Shown piece by piece: positions 44,493 through 53,138 of a stretch of DNA of 64,000 nucleotides. The stretch lies in contig JAFWKK010000011.1 in the NCBI GenBank assembly GCA_017514235.1, positions 1 through 64,000 on the forward strand, read 5' to 3'. The stretch comes from Kiritimatiellia bacterium. Its GTDB lineage: Bacteria; Verrucomicrobiota; Kiritimatiellia; RFP12; UBA1067. Every line of letters starts with the position of its first letter. The first letter of the stretch is position 1. Below the pieces are notes generated by a model, which did no database searches, was not told the DNA's origin, and worked only from the letters and a program-made list of their open reading frames with translations. Position numbers and translations under genes: made by a program.

Positions 44493-45680
44493 ATGGCTGA
44501 GAAGAGAGACTACTACGAGGTTCTTGGCGTCGCGAAGACTGCGACGGCCGACGAGATAAAGTCGGCCTACCGCAAGCTCGCGATGAAGTACCACCCCGAC
44601 CGCAATCCGAACAACCCGGAGGCCAAGGAGAAGTTCACCGAGATATCCGAGGCCTACGAGGTGCTGTCCAATCCCGAGAAGCGCCAGCGCTACGACCAGT
44701 TCGGGCACCAGGGAGTGAACTTCGGTCCCGGCGGATTCGACTTCGGGCGCGACTTCTCGCATTTCCAGGACGTCGACCTGACCGACATACTCGGCTCCGT
44801 GTTTGGTGGCATGGGCGGCGGATTTTCGGGCTTCGGCGACTTCTTCGGCGGCGGGAGGCGTTCGCGTCAGGTCGATCCCAACGCGCCCCAGCGCGGCAAC
44901 GACATTACGTTCCGCCTTGACATCGACTTCGACGAGGCCATCTTCGGCAGCGAGCGCACGCTTGAGCTGGCGCTTCCGGCGCAGTGTCCGGACTGCGGAG
45001 GCTCGGGCTCCGCCGATTCGCGCCGGCGGACGTGCCCGACCTGCGGCGGCGCGGGCGTCGTCATTGGCGGCAACGGATTCTTCCAGGTGCGTCAGACGTG
45101 CCAGACCTGCGGAGGTTCGGGCTCGGTGATCGACAAGCCGTGCCGCAAGTGCCGGGGAACCGGCCACATCAAGACGCCGCAGCACATTTCCGTCAAGATT
45201 CCGGCCGGCGTCGACTCCGGGTCGCGCCTGCGGCTTGCCGGCAAGGGCGGCGGCGGAGTGCGCGGCGGCGAGAATGGCGACCTGTACGTGCTGCTGGACG
45301 TGCGTGAGAGCAACATCTTCGTGCGCGACGGGCTGGACCTCGGCGTGAGCGTGCCGGTGTCGCCGGCCCTGGCTGCGCTCGGCGGCACGGTGTCGGTTCC
45401 TACGCCAGAGGGCGAGGCCCGTCTCAAGATACCCGCCGGAACGCCGAACGGCAAGGTCTTCAGGCTGCGCGGCAAGGGCGTGCCTTCCCTGCGCGGCGGC
45501 TCTCCCGGCGACCTGGACGCGCGGATCGTCATCGAGGTGCCTGCTAACCTCGACCGCAAGCAGAAGGCCGCGCTAGAGGAATTCCAGAAGCTTTCTACCG
45601 AGGCGACATTCCCGGAGGCCCAGACGTTCGCGAACCGCGTGAAAGTGTTCTTCTCGCATCGCGACAAGCTTCGCAAGTGA
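44493..45680 (+). CDS. dnaJ: chaperone DnaJ
   Basis: 395 residues with the full type I layout: J domain with HPD at about 34-36 (KYHPDRNPN), a Gly/Phe-rich stretch at about 72-125, four CxxCxGxG-type zinc repeats ([32 protein letters not shown]) and the C-terminal substrate-binding domains. It delivers unfolded clients to DnaK. Co-transcribed with grpE as judged by the 9-nt gap. Confidence 0.95.
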   Translation: MAEKRDYYEVLGVAKTATADEIKSAYRKLAMKYHPDRNPNNPEAKEKFTEISEAYEVLSNPEKRQRYDQFGHQGVNFGPGGFDFGRDFSHFQDVDLTDILGSVFGGMGGGFSGFGDFFGGGRRSRQVDPNAPQRGNDITFRLDIDFDEAIFGSERTLELALPAQCPDCGGSGSADSRRRTCPTCGGAGVVIGGNGFFQVRQTCQTCGGSGSVIDKPCRKCRGTGHIKTPQHISVKIPAGVDSGSRLRLAGKGGGGVRGGENGDLYVLLDVRESNIFVRDGLDLGVSVPVSPALAALGGTVSVPTPEGEARLKIPAGTPNGKVFRLRGKGVPSLRGGSPGDLDARIVIEVPANLDRKQKAALEEFQKLSTEATFPEAQTFANRVKVFFSHRDKLRK

Positions 45681-45703
45681 CGGCTCCCCGAGCGTCGGGC
45701 GAC

Positions 45704-45787
45704 GCACCTGTGGTGGAACGGCAGACACGCTGGATTTAGGTTCCAGTGCCGCAAGGCGTGTGGGTTCAAGTCCCACCAGGTGCACCA
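45704..45787 (+). tRNA. tRNA-Leu(TAG)
   Basis: Acceptor GCACCTG pairs with CAGGTGC (45777-45783); discriminator A and encoded CCA at 45785-45787. The anticodon stem CTGGA/TCCAG encloses TTTAGGT, anticodon TAG reading CTA/CUN Leu. The T arm has GTTCAAG. A long variable arm is present, as expected of class II tRNA. It lies 23 nt after dnaJ. Confidence 0.93.
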
Positions 45788-45788
45788 T

Positions 45789-45822
45789 CCGACGCGCGGC
45801 TCGGCTAAGCGCCGAGAGTCGG
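45789..45822. terminator. GC-rich hairpin between convergent tRNA-Leu and PHP genes
   Basis: Outer stem CCGAC/GTCGG (45789-45793 with 45818-45822) and inner stem CTCGGC/GCCGAG (45800-45805 with 45811-45816). The inner stem includes the last base of the - strand gene's stop codon. There is no U-tract, so a terminator role is tentative. Confidence 0.35.
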
Positions 45823-46674
45823 CGCTAGACGGTCCAGAAGGGGACGAATGAAGCTTTCGCCGACTTCCATGCCGATGGTCACCGCTGGCTTGTTGGAGCC
45901 GTGGAAGTCGCTCCCGGCGGACTTCAGCAGCCCGAGCCTGTCGGCTATCTGCGTGAAGACGTCGTTCTCGCCTGGACTGTTCGCCTGGTAGACGGCCTCC
46001 AGTCCGTCCAGGCCCATCTCCCGGAGCACGGCCAGGTTCCTTTCCGCCATAGCGAAGTCGCAGCCCGAAACCTTCCATTCGTTCTTCCAGAACTTCGGGT
46101 GCGCCATGACGCACAGGCCGCCTGCGGCGTGCACGACCGCGAACGCCTCCTCCTGCGGAGGGTGCCAGCCCTCTTCATAGCAAGAGGTTTCTGCAGGGGA
46201 ATCCGGCAGCAGGTACTTTGCGAACGCTTCTCGTACCGACGCGGCGTAGCCATGGCGAACGAGCCATTTAGCGAAATGCGGCCTTGCGAGTATCATTCCT
46301 CGCCTTGCTTCCCTGACGTCATTGCCAAGGTCGATCCCGAGCTTTGCGAAGTTTTCGATGATGTGGCCGTTGCGTTCGTCGCGCGCGGCGAGGATGCGAT
46401 GCCTGAAGTCGCCTAGCCCGGCGTCTTTTGGGTCTATGCCGAGGCCGAGCAGGTGGAACATGTCGAACCCTTCGCCTGGGTCGATCGAAAGCTCGATGCC
46501 TGCGATGCGGCGGCATTCGCCGGTCGGCGGTTCGCTGAGGAAGTCGGCGATGCCGTCGCACGTGTCGTGGTCGGTTAGGGCGGCGTACGAGAACGGTCCC
46601 GTCATCCTGGCGATTGCCGCCGGGGAGTAGCTGCCGTCGCTTGCCTTGGAGTGTACGTGGAAGTCAACGGTCAT
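45805..46674 (-). CDS. PHP-domain phosphoesterase (YciV/RNase AM-like)
   Basis: 289 residues. PHP metal ligands: FHVHSKASDG at the start (His6, His8), LTDHDTCDG near 34-42, GIELSID near 58-64, HPKFW near 195 and GSDFHG near 258. Relatives are 3',5'-nucleoside bisphosphate phosphatases and the 5'-3' exoribonuclease RNase AM. The start at 46674 overlaps the end of the upstream phosphohexomutase gene by 11 nt, so both are read from the - strand promoter near 48020. Confidence 0.85.
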   Translation of the reverse strand: MTVDFHVHSKASDGSYSPAAIARMTGPFSYAALTDHDTCDGIADFLSEPPTGECRRIAGIELSIDPGEGFDMFHLLGLGIDPKDAGLGDFRHRILAARDERNGHIIENFAKLGIDLGNDVREARRGMILARPHFAKWLVRHGYAASVREAFAKYLLPDSPAETSCYEEGWHPPQEEAFAVVHAAGGLCVMAHPKFWKNEWKVSGCDFAMAERNLAVLREMGLDGLEAVYQANSPGENDVFTQIADRLGLLKSAGSDFHGSNKPAVTIGMEVGESFIRPLLDRLAPTLGA

Positions 46675-48010
46675 CTATGGCCTCTGAAAGACGCTTTGTC
46701 CAGCTTGCGAGCCGTTCGGCTCCGGCGCATTCCGCCACGAGGCGAAGATACGGCTCCGTGTTCGACTTGCGTATGCTTACCCATCCGTCTGGAAACTCGA
46801 CGCGCACCCCGTCCATCTCGCTGCGGTCTGTTTCCGCAGGCCATTCCGCCGCCAGCGCGGCTAGGACGCGCCCGATCGCGGCGTCCTTGTCCTCGACCTT
46901 GAAGTTCAGTTCGCCCGAGTTCGCATAGGCGCTTGAGATTGGTTTCATCATCTCCGAGAACTTCAGTCCTTTGCGCTTCGCGCCTGTCACCTCGCCTAGC
47001 ACCTTGAGCGCGGCGAGGGCGCCGGAATCGCAGCAGTGGAAGTCGCGGAAGTAGTAGTGCCCGGCCAGCTCGCCGCCGCAGACGGCGCCGCTTTCGCGCA
47101 ACGCAGGCTTCGCGAAAGCATGGCCCACCGGCACCATGATCGGTTCCGCGCCAAGGCGGCGTATCGCGTCGATGGCCCCGCGCGACGTGCGCACGTCGTG
47201 TATGACGCGGTCGCCGCGTCCGGCGCCGCATGCCGCCGCGACGACGGGAATCAGGTAGTCGGGTTGGACGAATGCACCCGTCTCGTCCACGAACATGCAG
47301 CGGTCGGCGTCGCCGTCGAATACGATTCCCGCGTCCAGGCCCTTTTCGCGGACGAGCGCGGCGATCTGCTCGCGGGCTTCGGCCTTGAGCGGATTCGGGC
47401 TGTGCGCAGGGAAGCGCCCGTCGGGCGTGTCGTTTATGATTTCCGCATCAGGAAAGAGGTCCTTTGCAAGAAGGGACGCCATTCCGCAGGAACAGTCGAC
47501 TGCATAGTGCAGTCCGGAGAGGTCGGGTGTTCTTCCGCGCATCCAGTCGAGATAGCGGGAAAGCGCGTCGGCGGCAGGCTTCGCCGGTGCGCGGCCGCCC
47601 GCGGCGCGTTCCGTTCCGTCGCCAGTCGCCACGAGCCGTTCGACGCGGTCCAGTCCGTTCGCGTAGCCCACGGGACGAGCCCCGCGCGACGAGACCTTGA
47701 GGCCGTTGTCGGAAGGCGGGTTATGCGAGGCCGTCACCATGACGGAGCCGTCGTAGTCGTCCTCCGCCGTAAAGAAATATGTCATCGGCGTGGTGCACGG
47801 GCCGAGGTCGGTGACGTCGGCGCCGGCGGACGTCAGACCGTCGATGAGCGCGGCGCTGATGTCGGGCGATGTCGTGCGGCAGTCGCGTCCGACGAGCCAG
47901 CGTGGCCCCGGCACCACTTGCGGGAGGGCCCGTCCCACGCGGAAGACGGTGCCTATGTCGAAGTCGGCGCCGAACGTGCCGCGCATGTCATATGCCTTGA
48001 AGAATGCCAT
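46664..48010 (-). CDS. phosphomannomutase/phosphoglucomutase (second copy)
   Basis: 448 residues. KAYDMRGTFG at the start, phosphoserine loop VTASHNPPSDNG, Mg loop FDGDADRCMF, and C-terminal IRKSNTEPYLRLVAE, all intact. It is paralogous to the enzyme at 4002-5351 but clearly divergent, so the two may prefer different hexose phosphates. The start at 48010 lies 6 nt after a - strand -10 box (leaderless); an upstream in-frame extension reaching 49405 is antisense to the purine gene and is rejected. Confidence 0.92.
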   Translation of the reverse strand: MAFFKAYDMRGTFGADFDIGTVFRVGRALPQVVPGPRWLVGRDCRTTSPDISAALIDGLTSAGADVTDLGPCTTPMTYFFTAEDDYDGSVMVTASHNPPSDNGLKVSSRGARPVGYANGLDRVERLVATGDGTERAAGGRAPAKPAADALSRYLDWMRGRTPDLSGLHYAVDCSCGMASLLAKDLFPDAEIINDTPDGRFPAHSPNPLKAEAREQIAALVREKGLDAGIVFDGDADRCMFVDETGAFVQPDYLIPVVAAACGAGRGDRVIHDVRTSRGAIDAIRRLGAEPIMVPVGHAFAKPALRESGAVCGGELAGHYYFRDFHCCDSGALAALKVLGEVTGAKRKGLKFSEMMKPISSAYANSGELNFKVEDKDAAIGRVLAALAAEWPAETDRSEMDGVRVEFPDGWVSIRKSNTEPYLRLVAECAGAERLASWTKRLSEAIDDR

Positions 48011-48016
48011 GCCGTG

Positions 48017-48025
48017 ATTATAGCA
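48017..48025 (-). promoter_or_regulatory. extended -10 of the second phosphohexomutase gene (leaderless)
   Basis: On the - strand TGC-TATAAT occupies 48025-48017; ATG starts at 48010 after 6 nt. Confidence 0.82.
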
Positions 48026-48071
48026 TAAAAACGGCCGTTCCGGCGAATGTCCGCGCCGACGGGGGGAATTT

Positions 48072-48080
48072 TGGTATAAT
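48072..48080 (+). promoter_or_regulatory. extended -10 of the AICAR transformylase gene
   Basis: TGG-TATAAT at 48072-48080, divergent from the - strand promoter 47 bp away. The gene starts at 48110. Confidence 0.8.
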
Positions 48081-48109
48081 ACGGGAAAGGAAATGGAGCG
48101 CAAACGAAA

Positions 48110-49408
48110 ATGAAAGACCTGAAGGAAGCTTACAAGACCATCGAGGCTGATCACTTCGCGCCCGCGATGGAGATTTCGTTCATAGACGGCGACAAGAGAT
48201 CGACGCTGCGGTACGAGAAGGTGACGTGGCGCATCGGCGACGAGGAGAAGGGCCTTCGCTACGGCGAGAACCCTGGGCAGGAGGCCGCGCTCTACCGGCT
48301 TGTAAACGGAAACATCGTCCTCGGCGACGTCGAGATGCTGCAGGCGGGGCAGTACCTGGCGTCCGTCCCGGAACTGCTTCAGAGCGGCAAGCACCCCGGC
48401 AAGACGAACGTCACCGACACGGACAACGCGCTTAACATACTCCGCTACCTGATGGATAAGCCGACGGCTGTCATCGTGAAGCACAACAACCCCTGCGGCG
48501 TAGCGACCGGCTCCACGCTTGCCGAGGCGTACTTCCGCGCGAACAAGGCCGACCGTCTCGCGGCGTTCGGCGGCGCAATCGCCCTCAACCGAGACTGCGA
48601 CATGGAGACCGCCAGGCTCATCGTCGAGAACTACGCCGAGGTCGTGGTCGCGCCCGACTTCGCGCCCGGCGTCATGGATCTCTTCTCCGCGAAGAAGAAC
48701 CTGCGCGTCTTCCGCGTGCGCAACATGGCTCGGCTTGCGGATTTCGTCGCCAAGCACGTGATCGACTTCAAGAGTCTCATCGACGGAGGCATCGTGGCGC
48801 AGACTTCGTTCAGTGCGAACGCCAGGAAGCCCGAGGACTTCATGCCGGCCTACTGCAACCGCAAGATCACCGACAAGGCGACAGGAGAGGTCAGGTACGA
48901 GGAGCACAAGATCGCGCGGCTTCCGACCGCCCGGGAGTACGAAGACCTCGTGTTCGGCTGGCTCGTCGAGGCGGGCGTCACGTCTAACAGCGTCCTCTAC
49001 GTGAAGGACGGCGCGACGGTCGGCATCGGCACCGGCGAGCAGGATCGCGTCGGCGTCGCCGAGATCGCCCGCGACAAGGCGTACACGAAGCACGCCGACT
49101 GGATCGCGTGGGAAAAGTACCAGAAGCCGTTCAACGACCTCCGCCTGGCTTTCGGCGAGGCGGATGGCGCGAAGCGTCAGGCCGAGATCATGGAGCAGAC
49201 GAAGGCCGAGAAGGGCGGGCTCCCCGGTTGCGCGATGGTGTCGGACGCGTTCTTCCCGTTCCGTGACGGCGCAGAGGTCGGCATACGCGAGGGCATAACC
49301 TCGATCGTCCAGCCCGGCGGCGCCATACGCGACTGGGACGTGATAGACTGCTGCAACGACGCTGGCGTCGCGATGGTCTTCACCGGACAGCGGTCCTTCC
49401 GCCACTGA
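48110..49408 (+). CDS. purH: AICAR transformylase, stand-alone (PurH C-terminal domain)
   Basis: 432 residues. RYGENPGQEAALY at about 53-65 and KHNNPCGVATGS at about 124-135 with the catalytic Lys-His pair are AICAR transformylase signatures; FFPFRDGAEVG and QPGGAIRD end the domain. In normal PurH (about 520 residues) the RYGxNPHQ motif is near 200 and follows an IMP cyclohydrolase domain. Here only about 50 unrelated residues precede it, so the cyclohydrolase half is missing. The last step to IMP must be done by a separate protein. Promoter 30 nt upstream with GGAAATGGAG. Confidence 0.85.
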   Translation: MKDLKEAYKTIEADHFAPAMEISFIDGDKRSTLRYEKVTWRIGDEEKGLRYGENPGQEAALYRLVNGNIVLGDVEMLQAGQYLASVPELLQSGKHPGKTNVTDTDNALNILRYLMDKPTAVIVKHNNPCGVATGSTLAEAYFRANKADRLAAFGGAIALNRDCDMETARLIVENYAEVVVAPDFAPGVMDLFSAKKNLRVFRVRNMARLADFVAKHVIDFKSLIDGGIVAQTSFSANARKPEDFMPAYCNRKITDKATGEVRYEEHKIARLPTAREYEDLVFGWLVEAGVTSNSVLYVKDGATVGIGTGEQDRVGVAEIARDKAYTKHADWIAWEKYQKPFNDLRLAFGEADGAKRQAEIMEQTKAEKGGLPGCAMVSDAFFPFRDGAEVGIREGITSIVQPGGAIRDWDVIDCCNDAGVAMVFTGQRSFRH

Positions 49409-49446
49409 CTGGCGCGGGAATGACTCGCCACCTATGCATGATTTTT

Positions 49447-49455
49447 TGATATAAT
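49447..49455 (+). promoter_or_regulatory. extended -10 of the his operon (leaderless)
   Basis: TGA-TATAAT at 49447-49455; the hisB ATG at 49463 follows after 7 nt. Confidence 0.82.
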
Positions 49456-49462
49456 TCTACGC

Positions 49463-50047
49463 ATGAGAAAAGCGAGTATCGTCCGCAACACGAAGGAGAC
49501 GCAGATCGAGCTCGAGCTGAACCTCGACGGTTCCGGCGAAGGAACGGTTGAGACAGGCATAGGCTTTTTCGATCACATGCTCGAGCTGCTGAAGAAGCAC
49601 GCGCTGATAGACCTCTCGGTCAAGGCGTCCGGCGACACGCACGTGGACTACCACCACACGGTCGAGGACGTCGGCCTGGTGCTTGGCAAGGCGCTGGACC
49701 AGGCCCTAGGCGACCGCAAGGGCATAGTGCGCTACGGATTCGCGTCCATTCCGATGGACGAAGCGCTTTGCGAGACCTCGCTTGACCTCGGAGGGCGCCC
49801 GTTCCTCGTGATGCAGTGCGCGATGAAGCACATGATGGTGCGCGACTTCGAGGTGAAGCTTGTCGAGGAGTTCTTCCGCGCGGTTTCGGTGGAGGCTCGC
49901 GCGAACATACATCTCCGCCAGGTTTACGGCGATGAGGCGCACCACGTGTGCGAAGGCCTTTTCAAGAGCTTTGCACGGGCCTTGCGGGCTGCGGTCAAGA
50001 CCGATCCTGCCGAGAAGGGCGTGCCAAGCAGCAAGGGAGTCATATGA
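49463..50047 (+). CDS. hisB: imidazoleglycerol-phosphate dehydratase
   Basis: 194 residues, the monofunctional form without the phosphatase domain. Metal-binding motifs FFDHMLELLKKH near 30-41 and DYHHTVEDVG near 61-70 are present, and DEAHHVCEGLFKSFA near 157 matches the second conserved block. It dehydrates IGP in histidine synthesis. The ATG is 7 nt after the -10, and its stop overlaps the next gene in ATGA. Confidence 0.93.
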   Translation: MRKASIVRNTKETQIELELNLDGSGEGTVETGIGFFDHMLELLKKHALIDLSVKASGDTHVDYHHTVEDVGLVLGKALDQALGDRKGIVRYGFASIPMDEALCETSLDLGGRPFLVMQCAMKHMMVRDFEVKLVEEFFRAVSVEARANIHLRQVYGDEAHHVCEGLFKSFARALRAAVKTDPAEKGVPSSKGVI

Positions 50048-50973
50048 ACAGGAGAGAGTTTCTCATGACGGGCGCGGCGGCGGCCCTGACGGCCGGCAAC
50101 GCGGCGGAATGCCCGGCGAAGTGCGGAGAGGCGAAATGCGGCGGACGGATCCTCTTCGGAGCGTGCCGCCCGCTTTCGGACACGGCGCTCATGAAGTCCG
50201 TCGGCTACGATTTCGTGGAGAACTCCTTCGGCGCGATGTTCGTTCCTGACAAGGGCGAGGAGGAGTGGAAGCGCCAGAAGGAAGCCATCATGTCCGCCGC
50301 CCTGCCGCTCCGTAGCTGCAACGGGTTCCTTCCCGGCAGGTTCAGGGTCACTGGGAAGGACGCCGACTGGGAGCCGATCCTCAAGTACGCCGAGACAGGC
50401 TGCCGCCGGGCGGACGAGGTCGGCCTCAAGACCGTTGTGTTCGGTTCCGGCGGAGCCAGGAACGTGCCTGTCACGTACCACGCCGGCGGCAAGATCGAGT
50501 ATCCCGAAGGTTTCGACGTCGAGCACGGGCGCGACCAGTATGCGGAGTTCTGCGCCGTTTTGGCCAAGCGCATAGCGGACTGCAAGGTGACCGTCGTCAT
50601 CGAGCCGCTTCGGCCGAACGAGACGGACATAATACACTACGTCTGGCAGGGCCTGCAGATCGTGGAGGAGGTCGGCTCCCCGCGCATTCGTCAGCTTGCC
50701 GACATCTTCCACATGATGATGGGGCGCGAGCCCGCCGAGTCCATCGTGAAGGCCGGCGACCGCCTCATGCACTGTCACATCGCCGACTGGAAGACGCGCA
50801 AGTTCCCCGGCTGCGATCCTGGGCAGACTTACCGCCTGAAGCCCTACTTCGACGCGCTGAAGGTGATCGGCTATGCTGGCGGCGTCAGCTGCGAATGCGG
50901 CTGGGGCGAAAAGGGCGACTTGACCAAGAATCTCGAAACAGCACTCAAGACAATGAAAGGACTCGCATCATGA
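50044..50973 (+). CDS. Tat-signal sugar phosphate isomerase/epimerase-like TIM barrel
   Basis: 309 residues. The N-terminus MNRREFLMTGAAAAL is a twin-arginine signal. The rest is an AP-endonuclease-2-like TIM barrel (xylose isomerase family): VVIEPLRPNETDIIH near 180, ADIFHMMMGRE near 220 and HCHIADWK near 240 supply the metal ligands. Such proteins isomerise or epimerise sugars or inositols, often together with Gfo/Idh oxidoreductases as here. It overlaps hisB and the oxidoreductase gene, each by ATGA. Confidence 0.82.
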   Translation: MNRREFLMTGAAAALTAGNAAECPAKCGEAKCGGRILFGACRPLSDTALMKSVGYDFVENSFGAMFVPDKGEEEWKRQKEAIMSAALPLRSCNGFLPGRFRVTGKDADWEPILKYAETGCRRADEVGLKTVVFGSGGARNVPVTYHAGGKIEYPEGFDVEHGRDQYAEFCAVLAKRIADCKVTVVIEPLRPNETDIIHYVWQGLQIVEEVGSPRIRQLADIFHMMMGREPAESIVKAGDRLMHCHIADWKTRKFPGCDPGQTYRLKPYFDALKVIGYAGGVSCECGWGEKGDLTKNLETALKTMKGLAS

Positions 50974-52391
50974 ATGACACTAGCGTCACGCGCCGCGACT
51001 TCTGCAAGACAGGCGCCGCAGGAATCGCCGGGATCGTCGCCGCCGGCGCCGCGCCCTCGCTTTACGCCGCAGGCGCCAACGACCGCGTTCGCGTCGCGTG
51101 CGTCGGCTACTCCGACCGTTTCCGCGGCTCGCTTCTGCCGTGCTTCCTGCACCACAGCAAGGAGCTCAACTTCGAAATGGTGGCCGTGGCGGACCTCTGG
51201 CGCAAGCGTCTCCACGAGAAGGCGAAACCCGAGATGGAGGCGAAGCTCGGCAGGAAGGTAGAGACGTTCTCCAGCGACGAGGACCTTTACGCCAACGCGA
51301 AGGACATCGACGCCGTGATCATATCCACGGCCGACTTCCAGCACGCCCAGCACGCCGTCCACGCGGCCGACGCCGGGAAGGACGCCTACTGCGAGAAGCC
51401 GATCGCGGAAGACATGTACTCCGCCAACCTGCTGCTCGACACCATAAACGCCAAGCGGTCGGCCGGCTATGCGCCCGGCGCCATTCTCCAGATCGGCACT
51501 CAGAGGCGTTCCGGCCCGGCGTACATGGCGGCGAAGGATTTCATCAACTCCGGCAAGTTCGGCGACATCGCCTACGTCAACCTCACCTGGAACGTGAACC
51601 AGCCTACCCGATGGAGGCGCCCCGACGAGTTGATCAAGTCGCTGCGCGAGCAGGACGTCGACTGGAAGATGTGGCTTCTCGACCGCGATCCCGATGAATA
51701 CAAGTTCGATCCGCGCAAGTACCTCGAGTTCCGCCTGTTCTGGCCGTTCTCGTCCGGCGTGACGGGCCAGTGGATGTGCCACCAGATCGACACGATCGGG
51801 TGGTTCACCGGCTACAAGTATCCGACGAGCGCGGTGTCGTCGGGCGGGCTTTACCAGTGGCTTGACGGACGCCAGAGCTTCGACACGTTCACGACGGTCA
51901 TGGAATACGGAGAGTCCGGCGTGAAGGGCAAGGGCTTCCAGGTCATGTTCCAGTCGCATCAGACGAACTGCCTGCCCGGCGGCAAGCTTAACCACGAGTG
52001 CGGACAGGAGCAGTACTTCTCCACGACGGGCATGATCGATCTCGTGAAGGGCACTGTCTCAAACGGCGGCGTGGAGGGCGCGGCGTTCCGCGAGGAGAAC
52101 CTGCCTGCGCCGAAGACGGAGATCGTGACCTCGGCCAACACGGGCGGCGACAAGCTGACCTCGCTGCACATGCGCAACTGGATGGAGTGCGTGCGCTCCC
52201 GCAAGGATCCGAACGCCTCCGTCGACGCCGGCTACAGCCATGCGATCGCGCTCATCATGTCGAATGCGGCCGCGCGCTCCGGGGCCAAGGCGACTTTCGA
52301 CCCCGTCAAGCGTCAGGTCATGGTCGGCGGCAAGGTGTTCACCGGCTACAAGTCGACGCAGTCCGGCTTCCTGAAGGGCATGTTCTCGTAA
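50970..52391 (+). CDS. Tat-signal Gfo/Idh/MocA-family oxidoreductase
   Basis: 473 residues. A twin-arginine signal (TRRDFCKTGAAGIAGIVAAG) precedes a Rossmann domain (VRVACVGYSDRFRGS; AVIISTADFQHAQHAVHA; GKDAYCEKPIAED with the conserved EKP Lys). The C-terminal half is the Gfo/Idh beta-sheet domain. Exported members oxidise or epimerise glycosides using a tightly bound NAD(P). It overlaps the isomerase-like gene and lies 3 nt before hisA. Confidence 0.87.
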   Translation: MNDTSVTRRDFCKTGAAGIAGIVAAGAAPSLYAAGANDRVRVACVGYSDRFRGSLLPCFLHHSKELNFEMVAVADLWRKRLHEKAKPEMEAKLGRKVETFSSDEDLYANAKDIDAVIISTADFQHAQHAVHAADAGKDAYCEKPIAEDMYSANLLLDTINAKRSAGYAPGAILQIGTQRRSGPAYMAAKDFINSGKFGDIAYVNLTWNVNQPTRWRRPDELIKSLREQDVDWKMWLLDRDPDEYKFDPRKYLEFRLFWPFSSGVTGQWMCHQIDTIGWFTGYKYPTSAVSSGGLYQWLDGRQSFDTFTTVMEYGESGVKGKGFQVMFQSHQTNCLPGGKLNHECGQEQYFSTTGMIDLVKGTVSNGGVEGAAFREENLPAPKTEIVTSANTGGDKLTSLHMRNWMECVRSRKDPNASVDAGYSHAIALIMSNAAARSGAKATFDPVKRQVMVGGKVFTGYKSTQSGFLKGMFS

Positions 52392-52394
52392 GAC

Positions 52395-53120
52395 ATGGTC
52401 ATACTGCCAGCCATAGACCTGAAGGACGGCAAGTGCGTCCGTCTTCGCCAGGGGCGTGCGGAGGACGTGACCGTGTACGGCGACGACCCCGCAGCCCAGG
52501 CTAGGGACTGGGCCGGGCAGGGAGGTCGCGAGCTCCACGTCGTCGATCTCGACGGGGCGTTTGCCGGCAGCCCCAGGCATACGGAAGTCATACGTCGCAT
52601 CATCGAGGCTTTCGGCGGCCCAGTCGAAGTCGGCGGCGGCCTGCGCACCCCCGAGGCGGTGGCCGCCGTGATCGAGGCGGGCGCGGCTCGCGCGATCATC
52701 GGTTCCGCCGCGCTGGAGGACCCGGCGTTCCTTGCGTCGTGCGTGGAGCTTTACGGCGAGCGGATCGCCGTAGGCATAGACGCCCGCGACGGGTTCGTTC
52801 AGACGAAGGGCTGGGTCGAGACGACTCAGGTGAAGGCGACCGATCTCGCGTCGGCCGTGTCCAAGGTCGGCGTCAAGACCATCATCTACACCGACACTGC
52901 TACCGACGGAATGCTCGGCGGGCCCAACCTTACGCAGATGGCGGCGATTTGCGACGCCGCGCCCACTTGCCAGGTCACGGCGTCAGGCGGCGTGTCGTCG
53001 CCGTATGACGTTGCCAACCTCAAGGCGCTCGAGCGCGGCAACCTGCGCGCCGCCATCGTTGGCAAGGCGCTTTACGACGGACGCACCACGCTGTCCGCGA
53101 TGAACCTCGCCGCGCTCTGA
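52395..53120 (+). CDS. hisA: ProFAR isomerase
   Basis: 241 residues. A (beta/alpha)8 barrel with the catalytic Asp of PAIDLKDGKCVRL at about 8 and the second Asp in YTDTATDGMLGGP near 170. The phosphate-binding GGGLRT and ASGGVSS loops are in place. HisA rather than HisF is supported by the DLKDGKCVRLRQG start. It is the fourth gene of the operon beginning at hisB. Confidence 0.92.
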   Translation: MVILPAIDLKDGKCVRLRQGRAEDVTVYGDDPAAQARDWAGQGGRELHVVDLDGAFAGSPRHTEVIRRIIEAFGGPVEVGGGLRTPEAVAAVIEAGAARAIIGSAALEDPAFLASCVELYGERIAVGIDARDGFVQTKGWVETTQVKATDLASAVSKVGVKTIIYTDTATDGMLGGPNLTQMAAICDAAPTCQVTASGGVSSPYDVANLKALERGNLRAAIVGKALYDGRTTLSAMNLAAL

Positions 53121-53138
53121 CGCGGCGGGCTGAAGCCG

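Noticed and set aside
46664-49405. A 913-codon - strand reading frame covering the second phosphohexomutase and extending antisense over the purine gene
   Set aside because: Only the part from 48010 on has mutase sequence, and a - strand promoter lies just before 48010; the rest is a GC-rich mirror of the AICAR transformylase gene.
50044-52391. The two Tat-signal genes as part of histidine biosynthesis
   Set aside because: Their families act on sugars and the signals direct export; only the operon position links them to his genes.
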